NCBI GenBank assembly: GCA_949361645.1
Contig: OX442415.1
Span: 7,281,573 to 7,345,572, forward strand
Direction: 5' to 3'
Source of the DNA: Spongilla lacustris
Taxonomy: Eukaryota; Porifera; Demospongiae; Spongillida; Spongillidae
DNA: 64,000 nucleotides
The notes beneath the pieces are model-generated. The model was not told where the DNA came from. It saw only the letters and a program-made list of their open reading frames with translations, and made no database searches. Shown here piece after piece: positions 1-12,323 of the stretch (position 1 is its first letter; each line of letters opens with the position of its first letter). A program made the position numbers and the translations under genes.

Positions 1-1
1 G

Positions 2-433
2 GAGGCTTACCATAAGGATTGTGTTGATACGTCTAGCGTTTTCTTTGGACGTTTTATTTCGGGATTGCTACCAGAGATTGCCAGACAGGTGCTTTTGAAC
101 CGTGATAATGACCATGATGACTTGGACCAGGCAGTGAGAAGTGCACTTCGAGTAGAACGAGTGTTGGGGTTCCATAGAGGGGATGGATTAAACGTCCAGG
201 CACTGCAGACAGGAACACAGGACAGCCTACGGGATATGCTCGAAAAAGTGATAAACAGGATTGACGCTTTGGAATCTCGTCTGGAAGAGAAACATGTAAC
301 GTCATCGCCACAAAGACACTGGCAAGACACTAGGCGTTGCTACCACTGCAACAAAGAAGGCCATATTCAAAGGAACTGTCCATCAGCAGTCGGGGTCGTG
401 AAGCACACACGGCTGTATGCGGCTGAAAACTAG
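2..433 (+). mobile_element. Gag-like fragment of a Ty3/gypsy-type retrotransposon (5' truncated by window edge)
   Basis: The reading frame is open from the left edge of the window to a stop at 431-433, so the start lies outside. The last third carries a CCHC zinc knuckle (C-Y-H-C then H and a final C, about 349-390), the nucleic-acid-binding motif of retroelement Gag proteins. It is preceded by a charged segment (DMLEKVINRIDALESRLEE) that looks like a coiled coil. A protease-RT region of Ty3/gypsy type begins on the same strand at 3197, so this is probably the Gag end of the same or a related element, now separated from it by about 2.8 kb of non-coding DNA. The assignment to the same element is inference. 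Confidence 0.7.
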
Positions 434-1729
434 GTTTTACAATTAGAATGTACGGTATGTATGTCCATAATTGAAAAGAAACACCTCATTACTGAGTACC
501 CGTGTTTCGAAGCTCGTAACACCTCAGTAAAACCGGCAAATCAAAATATGAAAAAGGATTCAAACACCACACTCATTTTTATGTTTTCAAGACTTTACAT
601 ACACACTCCACATCATACGGCAATGGTATGCGCAAGGTGTTTACAGAACGCCACGCGGCAATCATTTTGGAGGGGTGGGTACTAAATTCAGTACAGTGGA
701 CTTCGTGCACTAATCCAGAAGGTAAGCTTACAACACTGATGAGTAAGAGAGATATGGCTGTTAGAATTCAGTACTAACGAATTTTCTGTTGTCCCAAACA
801 ACGCGATCGTATTTCATGTATAATCGATACGATTCTCGTTATATATGTATGTACGTGTTATATACATGAATGGATTACCACATGCACCAAGAGTCCAAGC
901 ACTGCAGAGTGTGTAGGCAACGGCTAAAATACACAAACAGAAGCAAATAGCCATGCAGCTATGATTGCAAAACATTGCAGATAATTTGCTTATTGCTTTT
1001 GGCCTCACCGCCTCAACTGTTGATATCAGCATACTCGATGTTTCTGTATCTAATGTAAGCATTCTATGCAAAGACCCATCCTTTGACAAAGGAGATACAT
1101 CACAGGTGTTGTATAACGCCATTTCAGTGGCAAATATACATACCAATGAAGAATTATGCATGCAAAGTAAATGCACTTTTTCAAAATAAATAACTGCTAT
1201 GACTTCATAATACACACAATCACTATGCAGGTGTGTGTGCACTTCAAGGACATTGGAGGCGGTCAACTGTTGGTAGAGGCTGCCAACCAAAGGCCTGAGT
1301 CACACCCAATAGGTTCATAGCACTTTGGAATATTGCCCCACCTCCATTCTTCTCTCATGATCATTGTCCACCTCTTGCAAGCCAGACTATTTTCAACCAG
1401 CTGAAGTGTCAGTCAGCTGTGTTCCTGCCTTTTGACACAGCACCCTGAGCTCCAATGCAAGTGGGTAGCAGCAACAGGTGCATGGTGAAAACTGCCCTTC
1501 AAAATGCATACACTAGAAGACTATGCCACACAATGGGCTATTCCAGTTAATAAGTGTACACCCACCCCTACTTATAACGTTATTTATAAAGTAACCCCGT
1601 TGGACACAGATACTAATTATACCCTCCCTCAAGACAGATATTTTACTGGACAGTCACACATCACACCACATCCCTCAGGACTGCAGTACAGTATGTCTCA
1701 GTACATTACACCCAGGATATGATTTGTAG

Positions 1730-2150
1730 TTCCCGCAGGACATGTCTTATACCATTGACACACTCCCCCCCCCCCCCCCCCACCAGGACAAGATTTATAG
1801 CACACACACACACACACACACACCCCGGACATTACTTATATCATTCCCCCCCCCCCAACCCCAATACATGTATTAAAACTTCCCCCAAGACATGATTTAT
1901 GCCGCCCCCCCCCCCAGACATACTTTTGTAGCTACATGGGTTATAACTCCTCCCAGGGCATGATTAATAACATTCACCCCCACCTCCCCCCAGGACAAGA
2001 TTTATAGCAGCCCCCCGCCCCACCCCCCCTTGGACCCCCACCCCAGGTCAAGACCCCCTGGACATGACGTATACCACCCCCACTCCCCCAGAATATGGAT
2101 TATAATTCCCCCCCCCACTCATCCCCCAGGACAGATTTATAGCACCATCA

Positions 2151-2239
<89 letters not shown>

Positions 2240-2360
2240 GGACATGACTCATACCATCCCCCAGCCCCCAAAACTAGGATAATAACTCTCCACAGGTCAT
2301 GATTTATATCATTGCATGGATTATAATATCAAACATACCCCCCAGGACACAAATTTATGT
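1730..2360. repeat. Degenerate C-rich minisatellite with poly-C tracts
   Basis: About 20-45 bp units share a core close to CAGGACATGATTTATA, separated by runs of 8-16 C. The copies are strongly diverged. The (CA)n tract at 2147-2238 is embedded in this array. Reading frames over it translate as simple repeats and are not genes. Confidence 0.75.
2147..2238. repeat. (CA)n microsatellite, about 46 dinucleotides
   Basis: Uninterrupted CA dinucleotides for about 90 bp inside the C-rich array. Confidence 0.95.
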
Positions 2361-3020
2361 CATCAGTAGGGGTGTACACTTATTTACTGGAATAGCCCAA
2401 TCGGCAAATGCTACCCATGTTTGTTTAGGTCTATATATGTTGGAGAAGAGGGTGCTAAGTCGATTTATTCAAAGTGAAGCACTGCAATGCATTGTTAAAG
2501 ATCATTAATTCTGTTTTTTTTAGAGATAAGAGCCACAATTGGTTGCTGCCATTCCCCCCTCCAACGAGGAGACAAAAGCTAACACAATCCTAGCCCTGCT
2601 CATCATTAATGTGTGTATATGCATGCTACTCAGTACTACAGATATGTAAAGCTCCATTGGGATATCTATGGCATGTGTGACAATACGTTCTGAAACCAAT
2701 TTTAAATAGTAGCAATTCTGTTAGATTAATACATATATCAATGCATGCATATCCGTACGTAGCCCTACATTACAAAGAAAATGGCCGATTTCAAGAGGCT
2801 TTAAAACCATTTCAGAAAATTCATTAGCACTAGCTCTTTTACTAAAAACAAATAGGACATTCTACTTACTTTATCACAATAGTTGTTTTTAGCTCAGTTC
2901 TTGTGTTCGAGCGTCAGTATCGTTTATTAAATCCACGAGATCACCGTTCCCCGCAAAGAGTACCTTTGCTTTCGAGCGCAAAAGCCAACGGTTCATAAGA
3001 TAAGGCAATTTGATTTTTGC

Positions 3021-3030
3021 TATATAAAAG
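3021..3030 (+). promoter_or_regulatory. Possible TATA box upstream of the pol fragment
   Basis: TATATAAAAG lies about 170 bp before the protease frame. It could be the promoter of an LTR or of a decayed element leader. No matching second LTR was identified, so this is weak. Confidence 0.25.
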
Positions 3031-3196
3031 GATCAATGGTGCTTGTAACTTGTGGTGCAGTGTTAAACTGCTTACTACATTTCTTGTACGTTCTACACAG
3101 CACATTCCTAAGGACTTCGGTTGTCAAGTCTGTTGCTATGGGGCTTCGAAACCATTTCAAAATTTCTGGGCGTAGGGCCTAATTTCCACGCGTTCA

Positions 3197-5824
3197 ATGA
3201 GAGCAGACAGCCGTGCACAACGGGATGAAACAAGGGTGAGTCCATTTGTTCTACTTGGGACAAATTGTTCAACGATGCGTGTGAGGGGGCTCATTGGCAA
3301 ACGTCCTGTTAACTTTTTGATTGACACGGGTGCTGCAATTAGTGTCATATGTCATACTGTCTTACCCAATAGCGTGAAAATAACTCGGGACACTCTGTTT
3401 ACAATAGGGGCAAATGGCTGTCCACTTGACGTTGTAGGAAGCGTAGAAGTGGAAGTGTCACTAGACAGAGTATGTACAAACCATGTATTCGTTGTAGTCA
3501 GGCAGCTTACTGTTGAGTGTTTACTGGGTATGGATTTCCTCTCTTGTCATCATGCACTTATCGACGGTTGTAACAGTAAATTGACGTTGCGGCCTTCGGG
3601 CGAACAATCTCGCATGGAAGTTCCTAAGCAGACTGTGCCGCATGGGAAAGTGATTGAAAACTGTGCTATGGAGTTGGGTGTTAGCATGGCTGAGACGATG
3701 AAGCTTCCAGCAAGATCACAAATCCTAATCAAGGGGAAGCTAAATAGCTGTAGTGGATTGAAGGCTGAAGAAGGGTTAATTGAGCCAAACAGCATTAAGA
3801 AAGCGTTGCTTATAGCACGTAGCCTCAGTAAGGTTGATGCAAACAATGAGGTTCCTATAAACATTACCAACATTGGCCATGAAGACGTCATGTTGTACAA
3901 AGGCACTCAAGTGGGACGTTTTCGTCCACATGCAGGCCAGTGCATCATGAACATTGAGGAATGATCCCGATCAGATTTCCAATGCCACACAGATCGATCA
4001 AATGCCTGAAGTTGATTTAAATGGGCCTGATCTTAAAACAGTGGAAAAACAGAAATTAATGGACCTGATATGGGAGTTTCATGGACTTTTTGCATCTGAG
4101 GGGAATCCTTTGGGCAGAACAACAGTGGCCAAACATTCAATAAAGACAAGAGGGACACCCATTAGAGAGCACTTGCGGAGAATACCACATTCACTGCAAG
4201 ATACAGTTAGTGCTGAAATAAAGAAAATTATGAAGCAAGGGGTGATAAGAAAAAGCAGTAGTCCTTGGTCTTCTCCCATTGTCATGATCAAGAAAAAAGA
4301 TGGTTCATGGAGGATCTGTGTGGACTTTAGGAAGTTAAATGAAGTGACTTTCATGGATGCATATCCATTACCACGAATTGATGAAACACTGGAAGCTTTA
4401 GCAGGTGCGCAGATGTTTAGTACTTTGGATTTAGCATCTGGTTATTGGCAAGTGGAGGTAGAAGGGTGATACAGCCTTTTCTACCCATGATGGTCACTTT
4501 GAGTTCAATGTGATGCCATTTGGTTTAACTAATGCTCCAGCTATGTTTGAGAGATTGATGGAATGTGTCCTTGCTGGTCTAACTTATGAGTGCCTGATTT
4601 ACATAGATGAAGTTGTGGTGTTTAGCACTAATTTCAATCAACATCTTGAGCGTCTTAGAACTGTTTTCCAACATCTGGCTGCTGCTGGTCTTAAGTTGAA
4701 GGCTAGTAAATGTCAGTTTGCTAAAAGTGAGATCAAGTATCTGGGTCACATAGTATCTACACAAGGCATTAGAACAGACCCTGATAAGGTTAGTGCAGTG
4801 CTTGAGTTTCCAGTACCAACTGATTTAAAGCAGTTGAGGCAATTTCTTGGCCTTTCCAACTATTACCGCAGGTTCATCAAGGGCTATTCTATCATTGCTG
4901 AACCTTTGCATAAGCTGACTAGTAAGAGTGGAGAAAGATATCAATGGAACCAAGAATGCCAAAATGCTTTTGTGTCATTGAAACAGAAATTAACTACTCC
5001 ACCTATACTGGCTTATCCTCAATTCAACCATCCATTCATCATGGCCACAGATGCTTCTGGTACAGCAATTGGTGCAGTGTTAAGTCAAGATGTGGAAGGT
5101 GAGGAAAAAGTTATTGCTTATTGGAGCTGGCAACTCAATAAAGCTGAAAGAAATTACTCAACAATTGAAAGGGAGGCATTGGCAGCTGTTGCAGCAATCA
5201 AGGAGTTTTTTTCCTTATCTCTATGGCAAGCAGTTCATATTGTTGACGGACCACAACCTATTAACGTCACTAAGGGGGACCCGGCTGAAAGATACATGTA
5301 CTAGAGGGAGGCTTACACGTTGGCTTCTGTACCTTCAACAATTTGACATGTCTATCAGGTACAGATCTGGAAAGAACAATGCTAATGCAGATGGACTGTC
5401 TCGGAGACCATCATCAGAGGAAACCATAAAAGCGAGTCACATTATATCTGCATCCAACATAGCTGAAGATGATGGCTTGGTACTCATGAATAGCATTACA
5501 TATCTTGGGGATGTTGAAGAGTTGAAGCGTGAACAGGCATCTGATGAATTTACTAGCGCGAACATCATTAGGACATTGAAAGAAGGCAAGCAGCTTTCAT
5601 GCGAACTGGAGAGATGGCACAAATTTATGATCATAAATGGAGTTTTATGTCGCCAATCACGAAAAAGCAGCACTAAGCCCAGGACACTGATTGTAGTACC
5701 TCAATCTTTAAGAAAATTCATTTTTGATCAACTTCATGTGAAGTCAGGACATTTTGGCATTCACAAGACCTTTGAGAAAATCAGTGAACGATTTTCATTA
5801 TTCAGGGGAGGTTACACACCCTGA
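3197..5824 (+). mobile_element. Degenerate Ty3/gypsy-type pol: protease, RT, RNase H, start of integrase
   Basis: The aspartic protease (3197-3964) has the active-site motif DTGA at about residue 44 and a GMDFL segment downstream. A second frame starts at the overlap 3954-3964 and carries the RT N-terminus, with the SSPWSSPIVMIKKKDGSWRIC and LDLASGYWQV motifs. A stop at 4467-4469 and a frame change precede the MPFGLTNAPA and catalytic box, which reads YIDE (4600-4611) where active enzymes have YIDD. RNase H follows (TDAS, then TIEREALA); a frame change in the T-run near 5206-5213 leads to TDHNLL and the integrase zinc-binding region (H-x3-H, 5735-5775). The integrase core is missing. The element is broken and not autonomous. 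Confidence 0.9.
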
Positions 5825-6118
5825 TAGTTCCTCAGGACTTTCAAACTGTACAACAAATACATTGGTTTCAGACATTCATCATGATACCACCTAAGTGAAC
5901 ATGGTAAACTCTCACTCTCAATCGGTTGTTCCAGGTCCAATCACATCTGATGCTTCTTATTCAACATTTGTTGACACCAAGTTACATGATTACATCAAGC
6001 TTTTGGAGCACCATTAATTGTTAATGATGTCATGGGTAGTGATCCAGATGAATAATATTGGAGAAAAATTGTCTCCAATTAAAGCCATCATTATGATTTA
6101 CATGTACCAAGTGGTGCT
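5825..6118. other. Short interval between two retroelement relics
   Basis: No coding region supported. It probably contains decayed remnants of the integrase region of the upstream element and the 5' part of the next one. Confidence 0.4.
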
Positions 6119-8523
6119 GTGGGGAGGGAATTTGTTGACCTCATGGCAGAGGAAGTGATACTTCTCAACAAGATGTCTGAGCGCCTTATTGTCTTTATAT
6201 CTGTGATGCTACAACATGACACCAGAATCCGAAAAGGGGTTGATATTTGCAGGCTTCTCAAAAGGAGAATTGATACTTGGAGAAAACAGTGTTATGATCA
6301 ACTTCTGCATGAGTTTGTGAGATACGAAAAACAATACACTTCGAGAAGCGAGAACAATAAGGATCATGTTTTAAAAATCTTCTCACGTTTGATGCTTAGA
6401 GGAGAGGTCAAATCTGCTGTTAGATGGTTTGACAGAATGTGCCTTTAGTGGAGGCATATTGCACCCTTTTCAGCTTGTGAATGGTGGTCCGAAATCTGTT
6501 CTTGATGTCCTGCGAGTAAAGCATTCAGAACCATCACATAATGATGTCCAAGCTTTCCTAGACTGTGATGATCTACCCCCACTTACTGAAGTTGATGTAA
6601 CAGGATCTCTCGTTGAGCAAATGGCAAGAAGAATTCATGGAGGTGCTGGACCAGGAGGTTCTACAGCAATACAATGGCAACATTTCCTTTTGAGGTGTGG
6701 ATCACATAGTGCAAAGTTGCGTGATGATAGCTGATCTGGTGAGACACCTAGCAAATGGTATAGTGAAATGGACGGATATTCAAGCACTCAAGTCCTGTCG
6801 TCTGATTGCATTGGACAAGTGCCCAGGAGTTCGCCCCATTGCAATTGTAGAAGAGTAATCGGAAAGGTAATGGCTAAGGCTACTGGCATTGATGTTGAAG
6901 AATTGTGTGGTGTTAGTCAACTATGCTCTGGGCTGCAAGCTGGAATTGAAGGAGCAATTCATGCTATCAGAGAATTGTATGAAGAACATTGTGGAAATGG
7001 TTGGGGAGTACTCCTTGTGGATGCTAAAAATGCCTTTAATTCTTTGAATAGATCAGCCGCTTTGTGGAACTTACAAATTTAGTCGCCACTTTGTGCTCGC
7101 TTCTTATTCAACACCTATTGAGGCTATGCGTCATTAGTAGTACAAGGTAGTTCTAAATTTATCCTAAGCAAAGAAGGGGTTGCCCAAGGGGACCCACTTT
7201 CCATGCTCATATATGCTGCAGCATTATTACCCCTAATCAAGAGTCTCAAGATGCAGTAAATGATTTGGTCCAAGAGTAAGTGAAAACCTCGGTTTCTAGA
7301 GTAAATAAGCTAGGAGAAGCTGCTGATGATTACCCTCAAGCTGCACATGCTGCACTCTCAAATTCACTGCAGTTTGAGTGGTCCTTCCTACATGTACAGA
7401 GAGTTATACCTAACTGTGAGAAGCTCTTTACTACTAACGTTGCAAGATGCTATAAATCAGACCTTTTGGCCAACTTTGTTTCAAGCATCAGTGAGCGAAC
7501 CAGAGACCAAATTATTTTCACTACCTGCTCGTCTTGGTGGCATGGGAGTCCGAAACCCAGTCTCAATGGCCCAACATGCATTTACAACATCTAGGTCATG
7601 CACCGACCAAATAGTTCAAGCTATCAAGAGTACTCTATGTTTTTCATTGTTTGACCATAACTGAGGTACGTATACACTCGGAACTGAACCATGAACTAGA
7701 TAACCAGGATCAGCAGTGTCTAAGCTCAGTTTTGCAAAGTTTTGATGATGACAGGAAGCGAGTTATCCAGAGAGCTGTAGATGGTAAAACATCAGTATGG
7801 TTGACAGTGATGCCTGTTGCCCATCATCATTTAGATCTGTCTTCCGTTGAATTTCAGGATGCATTAGCACTGAGATACCATCACCCTTTATTAAACATGC
7901 CTGCTTTTTGTGATGGTTGCGGCTCCCAGTCTAGTATGGAACATGCCCTTGACTGTAGAATAGGAGGTCTAGTTATCCAGCAGCACAATGAATTAAGAGA
8001 TGCTTTGGGAGACCTGGCCTCAATTGTGTACAAAGAAGTCATTCGAGAGCCAATTGTAAGAGAAGCAGATGACAAAAACAATGTTCCAGCTCTCATTGCT
8101 GACCTAGGAGTTCGTGGTTGTTGGCAACCCAAAGTTGTAACACTTTTTTATGTATGAGTAGTGAACACTGATGCCAAATCATATGTGCAACGCAATGTTC
8201 AGTCTGTGCTTTCTTCAGCAGAACACATGAAAAAATGAAATATGTGGACGCAGTTGAGGCGAGACAGGCAACCTTTACACCATTTGTAGTGTCAGTGGAT
8301 GGTGTTCTGGGTCGCGAAGCCAGGATGTTTGTGAACCACTTAGGAGACAGCATTGCTGACATGTGGAAGAAATCCCATAGTGAAGTAATGGGATGGGTCA
8401 GAGCAAATAAAGATGTCCTTTGCCATTCTTAGGGCAACTAATCTTTGTCTGCGTGGCTCTAGAAGGAAATGGAGGAGAGTGATGGACATTAATGATGGAG
8501 CTGGGCTCCCCGGTTACATGGAC
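6119..8523 (+). mobile_element. Degenerate reverse-transcriptase element (second type, unclassified)
   Basis: A single RT-like protein can be followed through several frames. It shows GPGGS at about 6650, the block PGVRPIAI then VIGKVMAKA at about 6825-6890, LVDAKNAFNSLNR (about 7014-7056) and VAQGDPLSM (about 7178-7206). After a gap comes LPARLGGMGV (about 7523-7555), then a C-terminal part with FQDALALRYHH, a CDGCG...EHALDC cysteine/histidine cluster (about 7906-7956) and FTPFVVSVDGVLG (about 8273-8311). This motif order matches a family of RT proteins I know from cnidarian and sponge genomes; I cannot name the clade. The part that should hold the YxDD box after GDPLS is deleted and at least five frame breaks exist, so it is dead. 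It shares no motif detail with the Ty3/gypsy relic upstream. Confidence 0.75.
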
Positions 8524-9144
8524 TAAATTGTGCAACCTGTTTTATGTTTTCTTTATACTTTTGGTTCTTATTCTTGTATGTATTTATTATTCTATGTACT
8601 GTCTGTAATGCTCAATATGGCGTAATTATTGCTTTATACCAAATCTGTATATCTGACACAATGGGCAGTTGGTGGATAAATGCTACATCTAATGGTGCAA
8701 TTGGCGCTCTCTAAAACCGTTCCTATCCCGAGTTATACTCACCCAGGAAAAACTGTCAGAGGAGAAAATTAGGACTGGGAACGAAACCACAAGCTTTTTT
8801 GTTCTCTTAAAGCAAACTGTTTAGCGACTTGAAAAAAACGTGTAAATGATCATCCTTCCATTCTGTTTCGATAGCAACAAAGAGTTACATGTATACTATC
8901 CGTTTCTCGCTTCGTGAGTTATACGCAGGTAGCGGTTTTTAATGATTTTATGATACGGCACAAATGCTATACATGTATGAGTTACTACCGAACTCTTGAT
9001 TGACATTCAATTTCCTCTTCACACTAGTGGACATTCATTAATGTCATAGTCCTGTATGCTTAGGATGGTCTCCATGGTAACTCAGTTGATGAATGTGTAT
9101 AGAGCTGGCTTGTACATGTAACTACAGTTGCCTTTATTATACAG
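8524..9144. other. Interval before LRR exon, no gene seen
   Basis: AT-rich sequence with no supported coding region. From about 9005 it becomes similar to the sequence upstream of the next LRR exon (about 10540-10645), so this edge belongs to the duplicated LRR-exon unit. Confidence 0.5.
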
Positions 9145-11130
9145 GGACAATGTTAAGAGAGAACAAGGTCCTCACATCACTTGGACTTAGGAACTGTCAA
9201 CTAGGCTCAGAGGCCCTTTGTAAAGCGTGCACTGCTGTTGGAATGAACACCACATTGACTTCACTTGATCTAGCAAGGAACAAGTTTGATGACCAAAGCA
9301 TAGCCAGTCTTTGTAAGTTTTTCCAGTATGTAGTCATTGGTTACTGTACATGTACATGTAGATCAGTAGAGCAGTGATGACATTGGTGTTGGCATAATAT
9401 GAATTTCATCAATTAATCATGTGGACCATTGCCTTTTCAACCATGTGAGGCTATAGCACGTACATAGCACTGTGGTAGTAGGTGCTGATAGGATAACTGC
9501 ACTACACCATGCATGTTAACTTCGGTACTATGTGTTAACTAGGACAACAATAACAATTTAATTGGTTGTGTGACACAAAGTCCCCCCCCCCCCCATATAT
9601 TCAGTGATACAGCTTGCCTTCATGCCAGGAATATGGTAATTGTTAGTGTGGTAATAGTGTCCCTATGCTCAGATATATATATATATTTATTTATTGTTAA
9701 GCCCGGCAGAGCGAGTAACAGACGGAGCACATGCAAGCAGCTTCTGTTGAGCAGCAGTGTATGTTCTGATGTGTACTATGATCTCTACTATATACATGTA
9801 CATGTATGACTGAATACGGAAGATAGTGCACGCGTAGACTTGTATATTAGCCAAAGTTCAACACTGCAGCACACACGCGGAATAATATATCGGTCTGGGA
9901 ACACGGCCACAAAGATCGACATAATAATCAGTGCTGGTTTCAACGCTTGCATACAGTTAGACGGTCTAATTGTGCACAAAACTGATGCATCTTACAAAGG
10001 TAAGCATATTTAGACCGTTTTCGATGTTAGAAAAGCCTTTAGAAAAAAAGTGTACTTTTATCTGTGAAGCTTCCAACCGTTTGACTGAAAACGAATGCAG
10101 GTTACGACGAGAAGTACATAGGAAGCTAGAAACGTGCAGAGAGTTGCACAACTATGTTCTTATGCTTTTGTGGCTAAAAAAAAAACCGAAGTCCGACTTA
10201 TTTTCTAAAACTTGAGTTCGACAAAATAGCCTTAAAAAACATTCTATTCTCACGTAACTGGTGTTAATTCATAAAGATATCATTTCATTCATGATAATAC
10301 ACTACATAACATGCAAATACATACCCATGTGTACAAGTACATGTATGATAAGTGAGTAGAAATAAGCAAATCTAGTAGAAATCAGACATTTACTGTAACA
10401 TGCCAGCGTGATTAATGAAAAGTCTGTATTTAGTGCCATAGATCTGCTCCCACGAATACATATTATAGCTGAATGAAGTAAGGAGAAGTTCAGACGGCAT
10501 CTGAGCCAATGAATGGCCTGACAATAGGCTCCACTTTACATTCAATGTCTCCTTTACACTTGTGGACATAAAATAATCTAATTGTTCCATGATGAATGTG
10601 TATGGAGCTGGTTTATAACTACATATGGTTACCTTTATTACGCAGGGACAATGCTAAGAGAGAACAAGATCCTCACATCACTTAGACTTGCGGGCTGTGG
10701 TCTAGGTCCAGAGGGCCTTTGTAAAGTGTGCACTGCTGTTGGAATGAACGCCACATTGACTTCACTTGATCTATCAAGGAACAAGTTTGATGACCAAAGC
10801 ATAGCCAGTCTAGGTACGTTGTTCCAGTATGTAGTCATCGGTTACTGTACATGTAGATCAGTAGAGCAGTGATGTGTTGGCATAATATGAATTAACATTG
10901 ACGATTGCCTTTTCAACCATGTGAGGCTATAGACACAGCACAGTGGTAGTAGGTGCTGATAGGATAACTGCACTACACCATGCACATTAACTCTGGTACT
11001 CCCCCCTCCCCCCCCCCTCCCCCCCCCCCCCCCCCCTCATATATTCAGTGATACAGCTTGCCCTCATGCCAGGAATATGGTAATAGTTAGTGCCATCTGT
11101 GTGGTAATAGTATCCCTATGCTTGGATATC
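9005..11130. repeat. Tandemly duplicated LRR-exon unit (two copies)
   Basis: The 168-bp LRR exon with its flanks (about 9005-9670) recurs at about 10540-11130. Shared flanks include the upstream GATGAATGTGTATRGAGCTGG stretch and the downstream poly-C followed by ATATATTCAGTGATACAGCTTGCC-like sequence. The segment between (about 9700-10500) is not shared and holds no supported gene. Confidence 0.75.
10999..11037. repeat. Poly-C tract
   Basis: Almost pure C for about 40 bp with a few T. The equivalent position in the other LRR-exon unit (about 9581-9595) has a shorter C run, so the tract varies in length between copies. Confidence 0.9.
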
Positions 11131-11142
11131 GTTTATCCAGCA

Positions 11143-12323
11143 TAGGGTTTGTAACCGATTTTCAGGTTTTTCAGGTTAACCGATTATTCGCGATTACCTA
11201 TTCAGTCGACTATGCATTTAGCAGAATAGCAGGTTACCGATTTCAGAATTTCCATTAGTCGAAATAACCGATTCTGTTTTCCTTAGTCGTTTCCTTCATA
11301 CGCAAAAATCTGTAAGAAATCGATTACCCCTTTGTATATGTCCTCTGCTTTTCCCGCCGCCTGTACAAAGGCTTGCTAATATATACGGGTTAATTAATCG
11401 GTAAATAGATATAGAACCATTGTTGATTTTATCAACACTAATAGTCTGGGGACCCGGCTGAACATATAATCAACACTGTGCACATTCGCGCTCTGCACAC
11501 AGTAGTATAGTACATGTGCGTTCATCAAACGCGCTACATACTCTTTAGCACAGGTCACAGGTGTCCAAATACTTAAGTACACTGGCTCTTTTCCAGACGT
11601 TCGAGATCGGCCACGACATTATGATGTACTTGTCTTGATTGGCGGCTTTGTCATATGCGTGTTCCACCATGAGGTTTCTAGCTGCACTGGTTCTGCTCAA
11701 TGACAGTACGAAAAATGGATTATAACTTTCGATGTCATGGCGCGGCGGATGGGAATTATACGCGTTTCAGGCATTCTGTACCAGAAAGGAACATTTTAGT
11801 TGTTTCGAGAGCAAGCTGCGGGGTGGATATGGTGTAATGACTCTTTAGAAAACTACCGGGTAGTCATTTTGGTTTTTATCTCAATAAGCTATAACTCTTA
11901 TCTGTCCCTGCCTATACTTAGTGCGTTGGTAAGCGAGCGAACAAACAAGATCGTGTTTTTACCGGTGAAAAAATCTTATAATTCCCATCCAATCATTTGG
12001 CGTAACATTGGAATGCACCTCGTTCGCAGTCCCTGTGGATACTATTTTATAGGGCACGTACGCATGTACATGCACATGCTGAATGATTTAAAGTTGGAAT
12101 AGCAGCTGAAGCAACTGTGATTTATCGCGCCAATATCAAAAGTCGGGAAAACCTGGAAAAACCTAGGTAATCGTTGGCAAATTGATAGTGCATTAATCGC
12201 CAAAATCGATTTAATGTTTCTAATAACCGATTGACAAGTTGCTATAAACCTGAAAAATCGATTGGACTTTTTATCATAGTCGAAATAATCGATTTTGATT
12301 TATGAAAAAGGTTACACACCCTA
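11143..12323. mobile_element. Non-autonomous hAT-like DNA transposon with 8-bp target duplication
   Basis: The left end reads TAGGGTTTGTAACC and the right end, reverse-complemented, reads TAGGGTGTGTAACC (13 of 14 match). The direct repeat ATCCAGCA flanks the element exactly, at 11135-11142 and 12324-12331. An 8-bp duplication and a termini type with CGATTA-rich subterminal repeats are typical of the hAT superfamily. The element is 1,181 bp. Its only longer frames (for example 11800-12102) have no transposase features, so it would need a transposase in trans. It lies in the last intron of the partial NLR gene. Confidence 0.85.

Larger units (their letters stand above)
434..3196. other. Non-coding interval between gag and pol fragments
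   Basis: No supported gene. 1730-2360 is a decayed C-rich tandem array in which a word like CCCAGGACATGATTTATA recurs between poly-C tracts. A minus-strand reading frame of 158 codons at 814-1290 has no recognisable domain. 2880-3190 may hold retrotransposon LTR or leader sequence, because it lies just before the protease frame and contains a TATA-like word. Confidence 0.5.

Noticed and set aside
814..1290. 158-codon minus-strand frame
   Set aside because: No domain, no splice partners, located in decayed retroelement and repeat surroundings.
2030..2302. Reading frames with poly-Thr-His and poly-Cys-Val
   Set aside because: Pure (CA)n microsatellite translation.
9970..10215. 81-codon frame between LRR exons
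   Set aside because: In the intron of the partial NLR gene, no family recognised, no exon signals of matching phase.
11800..12102. 100-codon frame
   Set aside because: Inside the hAT-like non-autonomous element and shows no transposase motifs.
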